Below are positions 1 through 8,006 of a stretch of 64,000 nt of DNA, one piece after another. The notes beneath the pieces were generated by a model. The model was given only the letters and a program-made list of their open reading frames with translations. It was not told where the DNA came from and did no database searches. Each line of letters opens with the position of its first letter. Position 1 is the stretch's first letter. Position numbers and translations under genes: made by a program. Source of the stretch: a virus; IMG/VR virus record IMGVR_UViG_3300024999_000029, positions 285,051 through 349,050 of that record; one strand, written 5' to 3'.

Positions 1-1
1 T

Positions 2-181
2 AGCAAAGATGAAATTCGAGTTCGTCATATGAATCAAGCGCAGAATAAATCAAATAAGATTAAGATGCATGAAGAAAAAATTAGATTTAATGATTGGTTC
101 AAATGTTTTCAATGGCTTAAAAGTTCTCACGCATACAATACAAAACTTAAGAAAGATATTTTTGATTTGTTGAAAAAGTAA
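2..181 (+). CDS. 3' end of a gene of unknown function (partial)
   Basis: The window opens inside a reading frame that gives 59 residues ending at TAA (179-181). The visible tail is basic, helical and hydrophilic, with several Lys-rich stretches and no recognisable motif. The start lies outside the window. An AAAATATAAAA motif follows the stop directly, and then a promoter for the next gene. I do not recognise the product. Confidence 0.55.
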   Translation, partial: SKDEIRVRHMNQAQNKSNKIKMHEEKIRFNDWFKCFQWLKSSHAYNTKLKKDIFDLLKK

Positions 182-213
182 GATTAAAAATATAAAAGTA
201 TAATAACATTCTC

Positions 214-243
214 TTGACATATTGGTATTTTTTATGATATATT
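214..243 (+). promoter_or_regulatory. sigma-A-like promoter of the 275 gene
   Basis: TTGACA at 214-219 and TATATT at 238-243 are separated by 18 bases. The promoter lies 30 bp upstream of the next start codon, so the small cassette 275-2168 can be transcribed independently of the gene before it. The -10 assignment is the weaker half. Confidence 0.5.
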
Positions 244-274
244 TAAAATAAAAATATGTCGGGAGAATCTAGAG

Positions 275-700
275 ATGAGAAAAATCAAATTTAGCAAATG
301 GTCAATGTTGACATTAGTTGCTGTAGGAATTGTTACATGTAGTTTATTATATTATTCTGTAGTTTTCATTAAAGATAGACAATTAGAATTTATTAGTACT
401 GATGGATTTAAGCTTCTTGGAATGATATTTCTAATTTTTTGGATTTTATTATTTTGCACTATACTTGTTTTTAAAAATTATGAATTATTGAAAAGGGTAT
501 TTGTTTTAACAGAAAAAAACAATGAATTAATCCAAGAAAATAATAATTTATTGAAACAAGTAATAGCACATAATAACAACCACGTACAACAATGCGAATA
601 TCAATATGACAACATCGTTCGCTCCAATATGGAAGTTAAAGAAATGATAGTAGATTCATCTATTGATTATCGGAGGACGAACGATGTTGTTGAGAAATAA
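275..700 (+). CDS. small membrane protein with coiled coil
   Basis: A 141-residue protein. Two hydrophobic segments (about residues 11-32 and 45-66) are followed by an Asn/Glu/Leu-rich stretch (about 75-105) that looks like a coiled coil and would lie in the cytoplasm. The ATG follows GGGAGA. The end overlaps the start of the next gene, so the two are probably co-translated. It is the first gene of the cassette that includes the AgrC-like and AgrB proteins. The family is not recognised; a membrane-anchored partner of the downstream genes is inference only. Confidence 0.6.
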   Translation: MRKIKFSKWSMLTLVAVGIVTCSLLYYSVVFIKDRQLEFISTDGFKLLGMIFLIFWILLFCTILVFKNYELLKRVFVLTEKNNELIQENNNLLKQVIAHNNNHVQQCEYQYDNIVRSNMEVKEMIVDSSIDYRRTNDVVEK

Positions 701-1016
701 GATTAATTGGATTGATACTAATTCATTCAAAAAGAATGAAGGATATATCAATAAACTTTTAAAATTTTATAAGTTTGAAGAGAATAAAGATTATAAATTA
801 ATATATAATGGTTATGGAGACTATGATTTACTTATAACTTGGAATAGAAAAACTTATAAAATTCAGATAGATGAAGAATCTCAATGTTATAATTTGCTTG
901 CTAGAAATGAAGCAAATAATATTAAAAAAAAAGAAAGATACCATTTTTTAGAATCTTTTCACGGAGATGATTTAATTTTAAAAATTATAAAACATATTAA
1001 AAGTCGAGAGGTTTAA
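684..1016 (+). CDS. small conserved phage protein, paralogue of the 18745 gene
   Basis: A 110-residue soluble protein. The frame is open from TTG 663, but GGAGG at 672-676 places the start at ATG 684, overlapping the previous stop. It shares an ordered set of positions with the product of 18745-19017: a Tyr-Gly-Asp stretch, Asp-x-Leu-Leu, an Arg/Lys-Thr-Tyr-Lys, then Cys-Tyr-x-Leu-Leu-x-Arg-Asn and a Tyr-His. The two are diverged copies of one family. Function is unknown. Confidence 0.6.
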   Translation: MLLRNKINWIDTNSFKKNEGYINKLLKFYKFEENKDYKLIYNGYGDYDLLITWNRKTYKIQIDEESQCYNLLARNEANNIKKKERYHFLESFHGDDLILKIIKHIKSREV

Positions 1017-1017
1017 A

Positions 1018-1464
1018 ATGGAAACAATAATTAAAGAATTTGTATTATTTAATTTAATAGAAAATTTATTTATTGTTTTATTTTTCTTGATGTTTAATAA
1101 AATTAAAGAAAACCCAATGATTATAATAGTTCATGTGTTTATGTTAAGTTCCCTTAATACAATTTTAAAAGTATTGTTTTCAGGTTCTATATTAATGCAA
1201 TTATTTGGAATAATAGTTATTATAATATATTTTACAAGTATATATCATGTTAAAATTTCACATAGCATAATAACCGTTATAATTTCATTTTCTATTTTAT
1301 TAGTATCAGAGGCAATCATAGTAATATTTTATTTAAATATTACTATGATTGATATGTCAAAAATGTCAAATGATTTTAATAAGTTTTTATGGTTTATTCC
1401 AATTAGAATTTTGGAATATATTTCATTATATATTTTGTACTTAATAAAAAATAAAATGAGGTGA
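1018..1464 (+). CDS. AgrC-like membrane sensor domain without kinase
   Basis: A 148-residue, almost entirely hydrophobic protein with about five membrane segments, starting two bases after the previous stop. Its size, topology and position next to an AgrB gene resemble the N-terminal peptide-sensing half of clostridial AgrC receptors. The protein stops where the histidine kinase region would begin, and there is no H-box or ATPase motif downstream. I infer a receptor-only, possibly decoy, module. An unrelated multi-pass membrane protein cannot be excluded. Confidence 0.45.
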   Translation: METIIKEFVLFNLIENLFIVLFFLMFNKIKENPMIIIVHVFMLSSLNTILKVLFSGSILMQLFGIIVIIIYFTSIYHVKISHSIITVIISFSILLVSEAIIVIFYLNITMIDMSKMSNDFNKFLWFIPIRILEYISLYILYLIKNKMR

Positions 1465-1469
1465 TATTA

Positions 1470-1520
1470 ATGATGATTAGCACTGAGAAATGGTGGTTTG
1501 GAGATATTAAAAGAAGGTAA
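1470..1520 (+). CDS. 16-residue peptide ORF, possible signal peptide
   Basis: A very short frame beginning with two ATG codons right after a strong GAGGTG site, and ending just before an intrinsic terminator. The peptide, MMISTEKWWFGDIKRR, has a Trp-Trp-Phe core and a charged tail. Its place between an AgrC-like and an AgrB gene is where an AgrD precursor would lie. However, it has no Cys, no amphipathic leader, and its Ser is not at the usual ring position. Translation is plausible; an AgrD role is doubtful. Confidence 0.35.
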   Translation: MMISTEKWWFGDIKRR

Positions 1521-1538
1521 TTTAAAAACACATTTACT

Positions 1539-1567
1539 AGGAGTAGATAAAAATCTACTCCTTTTTT
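1539..1567 (+). terminator. intrinsic terminator
   Basis: A 10-bp perfect stem (AGGAGTAGAT with ATCTACTCCT) is followed by a T run. It ends the 275-1520 transcript before the agrB-like gene. Confidence 0.85.
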
Positions 1568-1598
1568 GTGTTCAATTTTATTTTAAGGATGATGGTAT

Positions 1599-2168
1599 TT
1601 GTTAGATAATATATCAGAAAAGTTTATAAATTGGCTTATAAAAATAAAAATTCTTAAGCAAGAACAATACTCAGATTGGGATTATTGGTTTAGGATTTTT
1701 TTATTTAATTCTATAGTTGTTTTTTCTTTATTAACAATAAATATATTGTTAGGCAGTTGGATTCAGTTAATTATAATTAGTATAGTAGTAAATGTTTTAC
1801 GAATGTATAGTGGAGGTTTCCATGCTCCACAAGGTAAATTAGAATATTGTGTTCTGTTAACAATTCCCTTAGTTACAATTGCATCTTTCATTGCAAAGTA
1901 TCTTCAATTATATCCATTGCAATTATTCATGGTTGCAGTTTTTTTAGGTATTCTTATAATCAGAAAAATTCCATTAATATCAGAAGAAGAAAAAGAAAAT
2001 AAGTCAGATAAATATTTTAGAGATAAATATATTTATAATTTTTTAATATTTTACAGTATTAGTTGTTTGGCAATAATGATAGATTCAAATATATGCAATA
2101 TTATTTCAAGCGCAATAAGCATGGGAATTATATTAGTTGCATTAGCAATGAAAAGTTCAACAAAATAA
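1599..2168 (+). CDS. agrB: AgrB-family peptide-processing membrane protease
   Basis: A 189-residue membrane protein with five to six hydrophobic segments. It carries the AgrB signature RMYSGGFHAPQGKLEYC (about residues 68-84), which supplies the catalytic His and Cys that in this family cleave the AgrD propeptide and form the cyclic autoinducing peptide. The TTG start at 1599 follows AAGGATG. Full-length AgrB proteins are about 190-210 residues, so it looks intact. No convincing AgrD frame lies beside it, so it may process a host AgrD or an atypical peptide. The role in quorum signalling is inferred from family and context. Confidence 0.85.
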   Translation: MLDNISEKFINWLIKIKILKQEQYSDWDYWFRIFLFNSIVVFSLLTINILLGSWIQLIIISIVVNVLRMYSGGFHAPQGKLEYCVLLTIPLVTIASFIAKYLQLYPLQLFMVAVFLGILIIRKIPLISEEEKENKSDKYFRDKYIYNFLIFYSISCLAIMIDSNICNIISSAISMGIILVALAMKSSTK

Positions 2169-2298
2169 AAGTATGATTTTATGGGAAGAAAAGAAAAATC
2201 TTCCCTTATACCTCTCAAATAATTAAAGAAAGGAATGAAATAAAGATACGTTTTTAATTATAGAAACGTATTAATTTAAATTGAGAGGATGATAAAAA

Positions 2299-2634
2299 AT
2301 GGGTAATTTCCATGCAGGAACGCATTATTGTGGTGCAATTCTTAAATCAACAGATAATTATATTTATGACCCAGTTACAAATCAAATAACTACTGGTGTA
2401 AATAGTCAAATTTTTTACTTAGAAGACCCAAGAACTGGTGAGACAACTATTGCAAGGGTATTTCTTTTTACTCCAATCGGGAGCGATATAAATTTCGATC
2501 TAAACAATAATTCAAATAGTAGACTTAAATGCCAAGATAGTATACCTAACGGAATCGAAAATGAAATGTTTTTAAGTTCATTTAAAGTTGGTAGTTTGGC
2601 AAACAGTATATTTGAATTCTATTGTGTCGTTTAG
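2299..2634 (+). CDS. hypothetical protein next to fibre gene
   Basis: A 111-residue protein with a good GAGAGGATG ribosome site. It is rich in Asn, Thr and Ser and predicted beta, with no signal peptide. It sits 18 bases before the large fibre-like gene and is probably co-transcribed with it. The composition fits a small virion-associated or fibre accessory protein, but no family is recognised. Confidence 0.55.
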   Translation: MGNFHAGTHYCGAILKSTDNYIYDPVTNQITTGVNSQIFYLEDPRTGETTIARVFLFTPIGSDINFDLNNNSNSRLKCQDSIPNGIENEMFLSSFKVGSLANSIFEFYCVV

Positions 2635-2652
2635 AAAGGAGAAGTGAAATAA

Positions 2653-5388
2653 ATGCCTTATATTGGTACAAAATATGGAAGTGGAAGTAGTGGTAGTTCT
2701 TCTTCAAATACTTCAACAACTTATATATCTTCAGGTACAAAAATAGCTCCAACAATTACATATAACAATGGTTTAGGAACAGTTACTATAGGTGATGGAA
2801 CATATAGACTTTTTCATACTACAAATTATACAGGAGTTATATCTGAACATGTTATATCTGGTGCAACTTTCCCTATAACAGAACATATCACAACTTATAT
2901 TTGTTCTGATTATAATAGTGGAACTCCTATAATTCGTACGATTACAGATTCATCTCAATTTAATTGGTCTAATATATGTCCTATTTATACAGTAACCAGA
3001 GATGGAGATAACTTATCTTGGGTCGATTGGGACTCGCCCAGCAATGGTTTACCTAACAAGATTCATGATCGTTTAATACGTACTGATAGATTTTCAAGAG
3101 AATCTGGATTAAGCATTGGAGAATCTAGTGTTCCAATAGCACATACTATAATTGTATCGGCAGGTACAATTTGGCAAGGTGTTTATAAAAACTCAATGGA
3201 TTCAGTTGATTCATCTATTGATATAGTTAAAATGCTATATACTGATGGTACTGGAAATTGGATTGATAGTTTTATAACTCAATATAATAACACACAATAT
3301 GATACAGGATTGGGATTAGCTACTCTTACAGATGGTAATTATGCAGTAAATTGGATATTTAGAATGATAGGTAATACTAAAGAAATTACTGTATTTTTGG
3401 GTGATGGGGATTTTGATTTAAATACAGCAAAAGCGTCTCAATTGCCTAATAATATTCCTGCATCAATGTCTACTAATGGTATGCTTATAGGTCGTATTAT
3501 TGTTCTAAAAGGTGCGGATACAGCAACTCAAATAGATAGTGCATTTGTAACAAAGTTCGCTGCTAGTACTGTAACAAGTCATAGTGGATTGACAGAAATT
3601 GAAGGTGGAGATGCACTTGTAGGACACTATTATCATTCAGATCAAGAAATTAATACTGATGATGATGTTGAATTTGCTTCAGTAACAACAAATGATTATA
3701 GAAGTTTGGCTGATGATTTACATTTAAACGCAGATGTTGGCTATGATATTATGGTTCATGACAATATTATTCCTTCTTTAAACAATTCTAAAACATTGGG
3801 TGAATCAGGCTTAGTGTATGCTGAAACATTTACACGAAAAGTAACTTCTGATGATGATTTATCATTAGATGCTTTAACTGGTAAAAATATTGTAATTAAG
3901 AAAAGTGTTTTACCAGATTTGACAAATACTCACAGTATAGGTTCTTCCACAAAAGTTATTAAAGAAGTTTTTACAGAGAAGGTTACTTCTGATGTTGATT
4001 TAATATTAGGTTCAGCTATTGGTTCTGATATTATTTTAAGAAATGGCAATGTGGATGCTGGAATAATTACAGAAACAGGCAATTGGGGAATTGGCAATAT
4101 TAATCCTACTAAAAAACTTGAAATAACTGGTGATGTATTAATTGATGGTGACTTGAGTGTTGATGGAACGGTTACACAGGTAGACGTTGTTAATCTTGAC
4201 GTTACAAATAAAAATATAAACTTAGCTGTAACAGATACTCCTACAGATGCACTAGCAAATGGTGGAGGTATTGTTTTAAAAGGAACAACCGATAAAACTA
4301 TATTATGGGATAATTCTAATGTTGAATGGGATATTTCTGATGGATTAGATGTTGATGGCATAGTTAAAGCAAATGGAACTACTAGTGATGGTAGTACTAA
4401 TATATTTATTGGTAAAGATTCTCTTGGCGCTGATGTATTTAAAGTAGATACTGATGGTAAAGTTACTGCTTCGGTCATTTCACCATCAATAGATAGTACA
4501 ACAGGTGTACAAATAACCAAAGCTGATAAAATAACGCCAATCATTAATGTTGATACTACTAATGAAAGAGTAGAGATCAAAGGTGCTTCTGCTTATGGTA
4601 TAACACAGTTTATTGGGAATGGATTAGACGCAGAATCTTCAATTGGCTTTAAGGATTCTACTGATATAAATGATGAAGCTTGGGTTATTGGTAAGAATGT
4701 AGGTTTGAGTAATACAACAGGCAGATTTGGTATATTTTATTTAAATGGTGAAAAATTAGTTATTACAACTGATGGGAATATTGGAGTGGGAATTGGAGAG
4801 CCTGATGACAGTGCAATTTTAGATTTAACGAGTACAAGTAAAGGATTTCTTTGTCCTAGAGTAACCAAAGCTCAACGACTGTTAATAACTCCGGTTGAAG
4901 GATTAGAAGTATTTGATACTACCGATAGTGGAAAATATTGTTATTCCTCAGGCAGATGGATACAAATAAGTGGTTTAGCTCAACTTACGGTTTATAAAAC
5001 TGTAGATGCTTTCATTCCAGATAATACCGATATCCCATTCGTAACTGAAATTAACTACAATATGGGAACAGTTACGTCCCCTTCAATTCCACTTAAAGCA
5101 AATAAGACCTACCGTGTCCATGCATACGTGCAAATAGATGGGGATGGTGCCGCCGCTGGTGCAAGGTTTGCATTTGTAAACTCTTCCGATAACAGTGCTA
5201 TCAGTGGTTTAAAACAAGGGTTAGTTTACACAACTACAACTACTGGACATGCTAGTTCACAACCAGTAGTAGGAGGATTGTATAGACCTACGAGTGATAT
5301 ATCAATAAAGCTAAGAGTTATATCAAGTTCTGGTACACCTAAGTTAAAGTACGATACATTCCGAATTGAGATCCAGCAAATAGACTAA
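2653..5388 (+). CDS. large tail-fibre-like structural protein
   Basis: A 911-residue protein with a Ser/Gly-rich N-terminus (residues 5-25) and long beta-rich stretches. Internal repeats include ETFTRKVTSDDDL and EVFTEKVTSDVDL (about 390-450). A segment GGIVLKG near 540 and a C-terminal GFLCPRVTKAQR (about 730) are typical of trimeric phage fibres and appendages. It follows an AAGGAG site. It lies upstream of the tail-assembly genes rather than downstream, which is unusual for a receptor fibre, so a neck or capsid fibre is also possible. Confidence 0.65.
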   Translation: MPYIGTKYGSGSSGSSSSNTSTTYISSGTKIAPTITYNNGLGTVTIGDGTYRLFHTTNYTGVISEHVISGATFPITEHITTYICSDYNSGTPIIRTITDSSQFNWSNICPIYTVTRDGDNLSWVDWDSPSNGLPNKIHDRLIRTDRFSRESGLSIGESSVPIAHTIIVSAGTIWQGVYKNSMDSVDSSIDIVKMLYTDGTGNWIDSFITQYNNTQYDTGLGLATLTDGNYAVNWIFRMIGNTKEITVFLGDGDFDLNTAKASQLPNNIPASMSTNGMLIGRIIVLKGADTATQIDSAFVTKFAASTVTSHSGLTEIEGGDALVGHYYHSDQEINTDDDVEFASVTTNDYRSLADDLHLNADVGYDIMVHDNIIPSLNNSKTLGESGLVYAETFTRKVTSDDDLSLDALTGKNIVIKKSVLPDLTNTHSIGSSTKVIKEVFTEKVTSDVDLILGSAIGSDIILRNGNVDAGIITETGNWGIGNINPTKKLEITGDVLIDGDLSVDGTVTQVDVVNLDVTNKNINLAVTDTPTDALANGGGIVLKGTTDKTILWDNSNVEWDISDGLDVDGIVKANGTTSDGSTNIFIGKDSLGADVFKVDTDGKVTASVISPSIDSTTGVQITKADKITPIINVDTTNERVEIKGASAYGITQFIGNGLDAESSIGFKDSTDINDEAWVIGKNVGLSNTTGRFGIFYLNGEKLVITTDGNIGVGIGEPDDSAILDLTSTSKGFLCPRVTKAQRLLITPVEGLEVFDTTDSGKYCYSSGRWIQISGLAQLTVYKTVDAFIPDNTDIPFVTEINYNMGTVTSPSIPLKANKTYRVHAYVQIDGDGAAAGARFAFVNSSDNSAISGLKQGLVYTTTTTGHASSQPVVGGLYRPTSDISIKLRVISSSGTPKLKYDTFRIEIQQID

Positions 5389-5510
5389 GTAAATAACGCA
5401 ATATCATAAAACCCGATAAAACATTCGATTTATGTTAATTTTGTACTAGAAAAACGAAGTATGAGTGAGTATTAATAAGATTGAAAGAGTTACAATATTT
5501 TACAAATATA

Positions 5511-5538
5511 AAGAAGAGTCGGAAATGGCTCTTCTTTT
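5511..5538 (+). terminator. intrinsic terminator
   Basis: AAGAAGAG pairs with CTCTTCTT around a short loop, then T. A second hairpin (AATAGGAAGA with TCTTCCTATT) follows at about 5578-5616, so the fibre transcript probably ends here. Confidence 0.7.
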
Positions 5539-5649
5539 AAATTTACAATAAATGCATATGCATTTTACATATAGCGAATAGGAAGATGATTATTATTTTG
5601 AGTCTTCCTATTCTATTTAATTTAAATTATTGAATGGAGGATTTTTAGA

Positions 5650-6228
5650 ATGATTAATTTTAAACAAGTAAAACCAATTGAGGTTGAGTTTCAAGGAGAA
5701 AAGATAGAAGTAAATCAGTATATAAAATTTAAAGATAAACAGGTTTTTGTAGATTTATGCGTTAATGATTATTTTATTATGGATGAAAATGGTAAAACAA
5801 CTGGAACTTCTGATTTTGATAAAGATTTAACATACTTTTATTGTATTATGCATTATTTCACAAATCTAGAAATTCCAGAAAAAGATTTAATTTCAGATGT
5901 TTATGATAATATTGTTGGAAGTGGATTGTTTGATTTGATTTGCAAAACAATACCATCAGATATAAAAGCGGATATTGACAATAAGATTTATAATAGTATT
6001 TATAATGCTGAAATAAAATTAGAAGAAGAAATGAAAAAAGAAAATAGTATTCAAAATATAATTGTTAATACTATTCAAGGGTTAATGGAGCGAATTCCGA
6101 ACGAAAAGGAAATTGGGAAGCTAATAAAAAAAGCAAAGAAAGAATTTGAAAATTTTAATCCTGAAAAGCTAAAAGTGGTTAAGGATTTATATGATTTTTC
6201 CAATGGCAAAAGTGAAAAATCTGAGTAA
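5650..6228 (+). CDS. tail assembly chaperone-like protein
   Basis: A 192-residue acidic, helical protein preceded by GGAGGA. Its size, composition and location a few genes before the tape-measure gene match the gpG-like tail assembly chaperones of Firmicute siphophages, which coat the tape measure before tail polymerisation. I see no slippery sequence for a gpG/gpGT frameshift at the 3' end; instead a stem-loop and a separate gene follow. The assignment rests on synteny more than on motif. Confidence 0.55.
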   Translation: MINFKQVKPIEVEFQGEKIEVNQYIKFKDKQVFVDLCVNDYFIMDENGKTTGTSDFDKDLTYFYCIMHYFTNLEIPEKDLISDVYDNIVGSGLFDLICKTIPSDIKADIDNKIYNSIYNAEIKLEEEMKKENSIQNIIVNTIQGLMERIPNEKEIGKLIKKAKKEFENFNPEKLKVVKDLYDFSNGKSEKSE

Positions 6229-6251
6229 AATATCGGTTTTGTTGAAATTCT

Positions 6252-6280
6252 AGCCTTAGAGTCGCAATGGTTCTGAGGCT
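6252..6280 (+). other. stem-loop between chaperone and next gene
   Basis: AGCCTTAGA pairs with TCTGAGGCT, with no T run. It is either an mRNA-stabilising or processing hairpin, or a weak terminator. Confidence 0.5.
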
Positions 6281-6304
6281 TAATATTTAAGGGAGTGATG
6301 AATT

Positions 6305-6814
6305 TTGCCTTCTTTTAGGTCGTTGGACGAACTAAATAAACATTTAAGTAAAACTAATGGTTCTAGAGTGAATTTGTCTAATGGAATGAGTGTAATGAAG
6401 TTAATGAAACAAGAAGGAAAAAGACTATATGATATTATACAAAAACATATTAATACTTATTATGCTTCATATGATCCCGTTTACTACGAAAGAACCTATC
6501 AATTTATGAAATCGCTTAGGATTGAACCAGTTAAATTATCTGGTAATATAGCAAGTGTTAAAATATATTTTGACGAAGATTTAGCGACTCATCATTCAAT
6601 AATGGGAGGAAAAGATGGGTATCTTCCTATCTTGCTCAATGAAGGTTGGCAGTGGAAAAATGGGGATAAATCAAGATATCATATGAGTTTTTATCCTGGT
6701 TATCATTTTATAGAAAAAGCAATTAAAGAATATAATTCAAGCAATCCTTATGGTTTTAAAATAATTGTCCATAAAGAATGGAATGGCAATATGATTGAAC
6801 ACAAGGAATATTAA
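6305..6814 (+). CDS. hypothetical tail or neck protein
   Basis: A 169-residue protein starting at TTG 6305 behind GGGAGTGAT. It has a helical N-terminus and a mixed alpha/beta C-terminus with many aromatic residues. The layout vaguely resembles HK97-gp10-type head-tail joining proteins, with a small basic helical start and a late beta part. No diagnostic motif is visible. It lies between the chaperone-like gene and the recombinase. Confidence 0.5.
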   Translation: MPSFRSLDELNKHLSKTNGSRVNLSNGMSVMKLMKQEGKRLYDIIQKHINTYYASYDPVYYERTYQFMKSLRIEPVKLSGNIASVKIYFDEDLATHHSIMGGKDGYLPILLNEGWQWKNGDKSRYHMSFYPGYHFIEKAIKEYNSSNPYGFKIIVHKEWNGNMIEHKEY

Positions 6815-6817
6815 TAA

Positions 6818-6846
6818 ATGAGGTTGAAATATGCCTCATTTTTGTT
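6818..6846 (+). terminator. intrinsic terminator
   Basis: ATGAGG pairs with CCTCAT across a short loop, followed by TTTTTG. It separates the structural genes from the recombinase gene. Confidence 0.7.
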
Positions 6847-6896
6847 TTGAAAATTATTATTTTATATAGATATAAAATATAAAAGGCGGTGACTGA

Positions 6897-7901
6897 ATGA
6901 GTAAAATAACTAGAGTTAAATACTTTACTGAAGATAGAAAATCTAAAATAAATCCTGATAATCTAAAATTATATGATAGGTATTTAAAGTCAAGTATTTT
7001 GAAAAATAAAGATGTCGAAACTACTACATATAAAGTTTATAAAAATTATATGGATATGTTTTTAGTTTATTTGTCTGAGCAATGGGATAATGTTGGTCTA
7101 TATGATCCAGAATTATTTAAAAACTCCATAGATGTAATCGAAGGATATATGGGTTTTTGTCAGGAAGTTTTACATAATAATAAGAAAGTAATTAACACGA
7201 AGGTATCAACGATATCTTCTTTTTATTTATGGTCATTAAAACGTAGATTAATTGATAGACATCCTTTCGATAAACAAGTAGATAGAATGAAAGGCGCTTC
7301 TGATGAGAAAATAATTAATTCTTACTTTCTAAATGATGAAGAAATAGAAAAAGTTTCTCAAGGAATAACTGAAGAAAATGGCTACGATATTATTGATAAA
7401 TTGCTTTGGAATATTATGCTTGATTCCGCAAACAGAATAGGAGCAATCGACAACTTAAAACTATCTAATTTAGACATAGAAAACTGTATGTTTACTGACA
7501 TAAGAGAAAAAAGAGGATATAGAGTTGAAGTTGTAGTATCTGAGCCAACCATGCAATTAATTGAGGAGTGGTTAGAAAAAAGAAAATCTATGGATAATTT
7601 AGAGGTAGATGCTTTATTTATCAGTAATTATGGTGGTGAGTATAGACAAATGACAAAATCTACACTCCAAAATCGAATTAAAAACATAGGTAAGATATTA
7701 GGTTTGGAAGATTTTCATAGTCACTGTATTAGGAAAACTACTTTGAATAATATTTATGACAAGACTGGGGATTTATCTTTAGCTGCCGAAATGGGAAATC
7801 ATAAATCTACTGAAACTACTAGGAGTAGTTACATAAAGCCTAAATCAAAAACAGAGATTAGAGACAAAATTAAAGAATTAATGGATAAAAAGAAAGAATA
7901 A
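6897..7901 (+). CDS. tyrosine recombinase (XerC/D-like)
   Basis: A 334-residue phage integrase-family recombinase. The N-terminal SAM-like core-binding domain spans about residues 30-130 and the catalytic domain about 150-320. Catalytic residues are visible: Arg in SANRIGAIDNL, His and Arg in HSHCIRKT, His in GNHKSTET and the nucleophile Tyr in RSSYIKP. It starts at ATG behind GGCGGTGA. The gene lies between tail genes and carries terminators on both sides, an odd place for an integrase. A serine integrase is also present, so this enzyme may resolve genome multimers, invert a segment or be cargo. Confidence 0.85.
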   Translation: MSKITRVKYFTEDRKSKINPDNLKLYDRYLKSSILKNKDVETTTYKVYKNYMDMFLVYLSEQWDNVGLYDPELFKNSIDVIEGYMGFCQEVLHNNKKVINTKVSTISSFYLWSLKRRLIDRHPFDKQVDRMKGASDEKIINSYFLNDEEIEKVSQGITEENGYDIIDKLLWNIMLDSANRIGAIDNLKLSNLDIENCMFTDIREKRGYRVEVVVSEPTMQLIEEWLEKRKSMDNLEVDALFISNYGGEYRQMTKSTLQNRIKNIGKILGLEDFHSHCIRKTTLNNIYDKTGDLSLAAEMGNHKSTETTRSSYIKPKSKTEIRDKIKELMDKKKE

Positions 7902-7962
7902 AATAAAACCCTTATTTTAATCATACCGCTTTTTGTTTTAATAAATTAAAAATATAAACATC

Positions 7963-7988
7963 TGAGGCAACTAGCCTCTTTTTATTTT
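7963..7988 (+). terminator. intrinsic terminator
   Basis: GAGGC pairs with GCCTC around AACTA, followed by a T run. It lies just before the tape-measure ribosome site. Confidence 0.75.
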
Positions 7989-8006
7989 CCTGAAAGGAGG
8001 ATATAT

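Noticed and set aside
1470-1520. 16-residue frame as a standard AgrD
   Set aside because: No Cys or correctly placed Ser, no amphipathic leader and no acidic AgrD tail. Kept only as a possible peptide.
3930-4580. Long - strand open frame inside the fibre gene
   Set aside because: It lies wholly opposite a convincing fibre gene, has no ribosome site and an unnatural Ser/Val/Pro composition. It is a shadow frame.
2653-5388. Diversity-generating retroelement target or invertible fibre segment
   Set aside because: No reverse transcriptase, template repeat or flanking inverted repeats were seen near this fibre gene.
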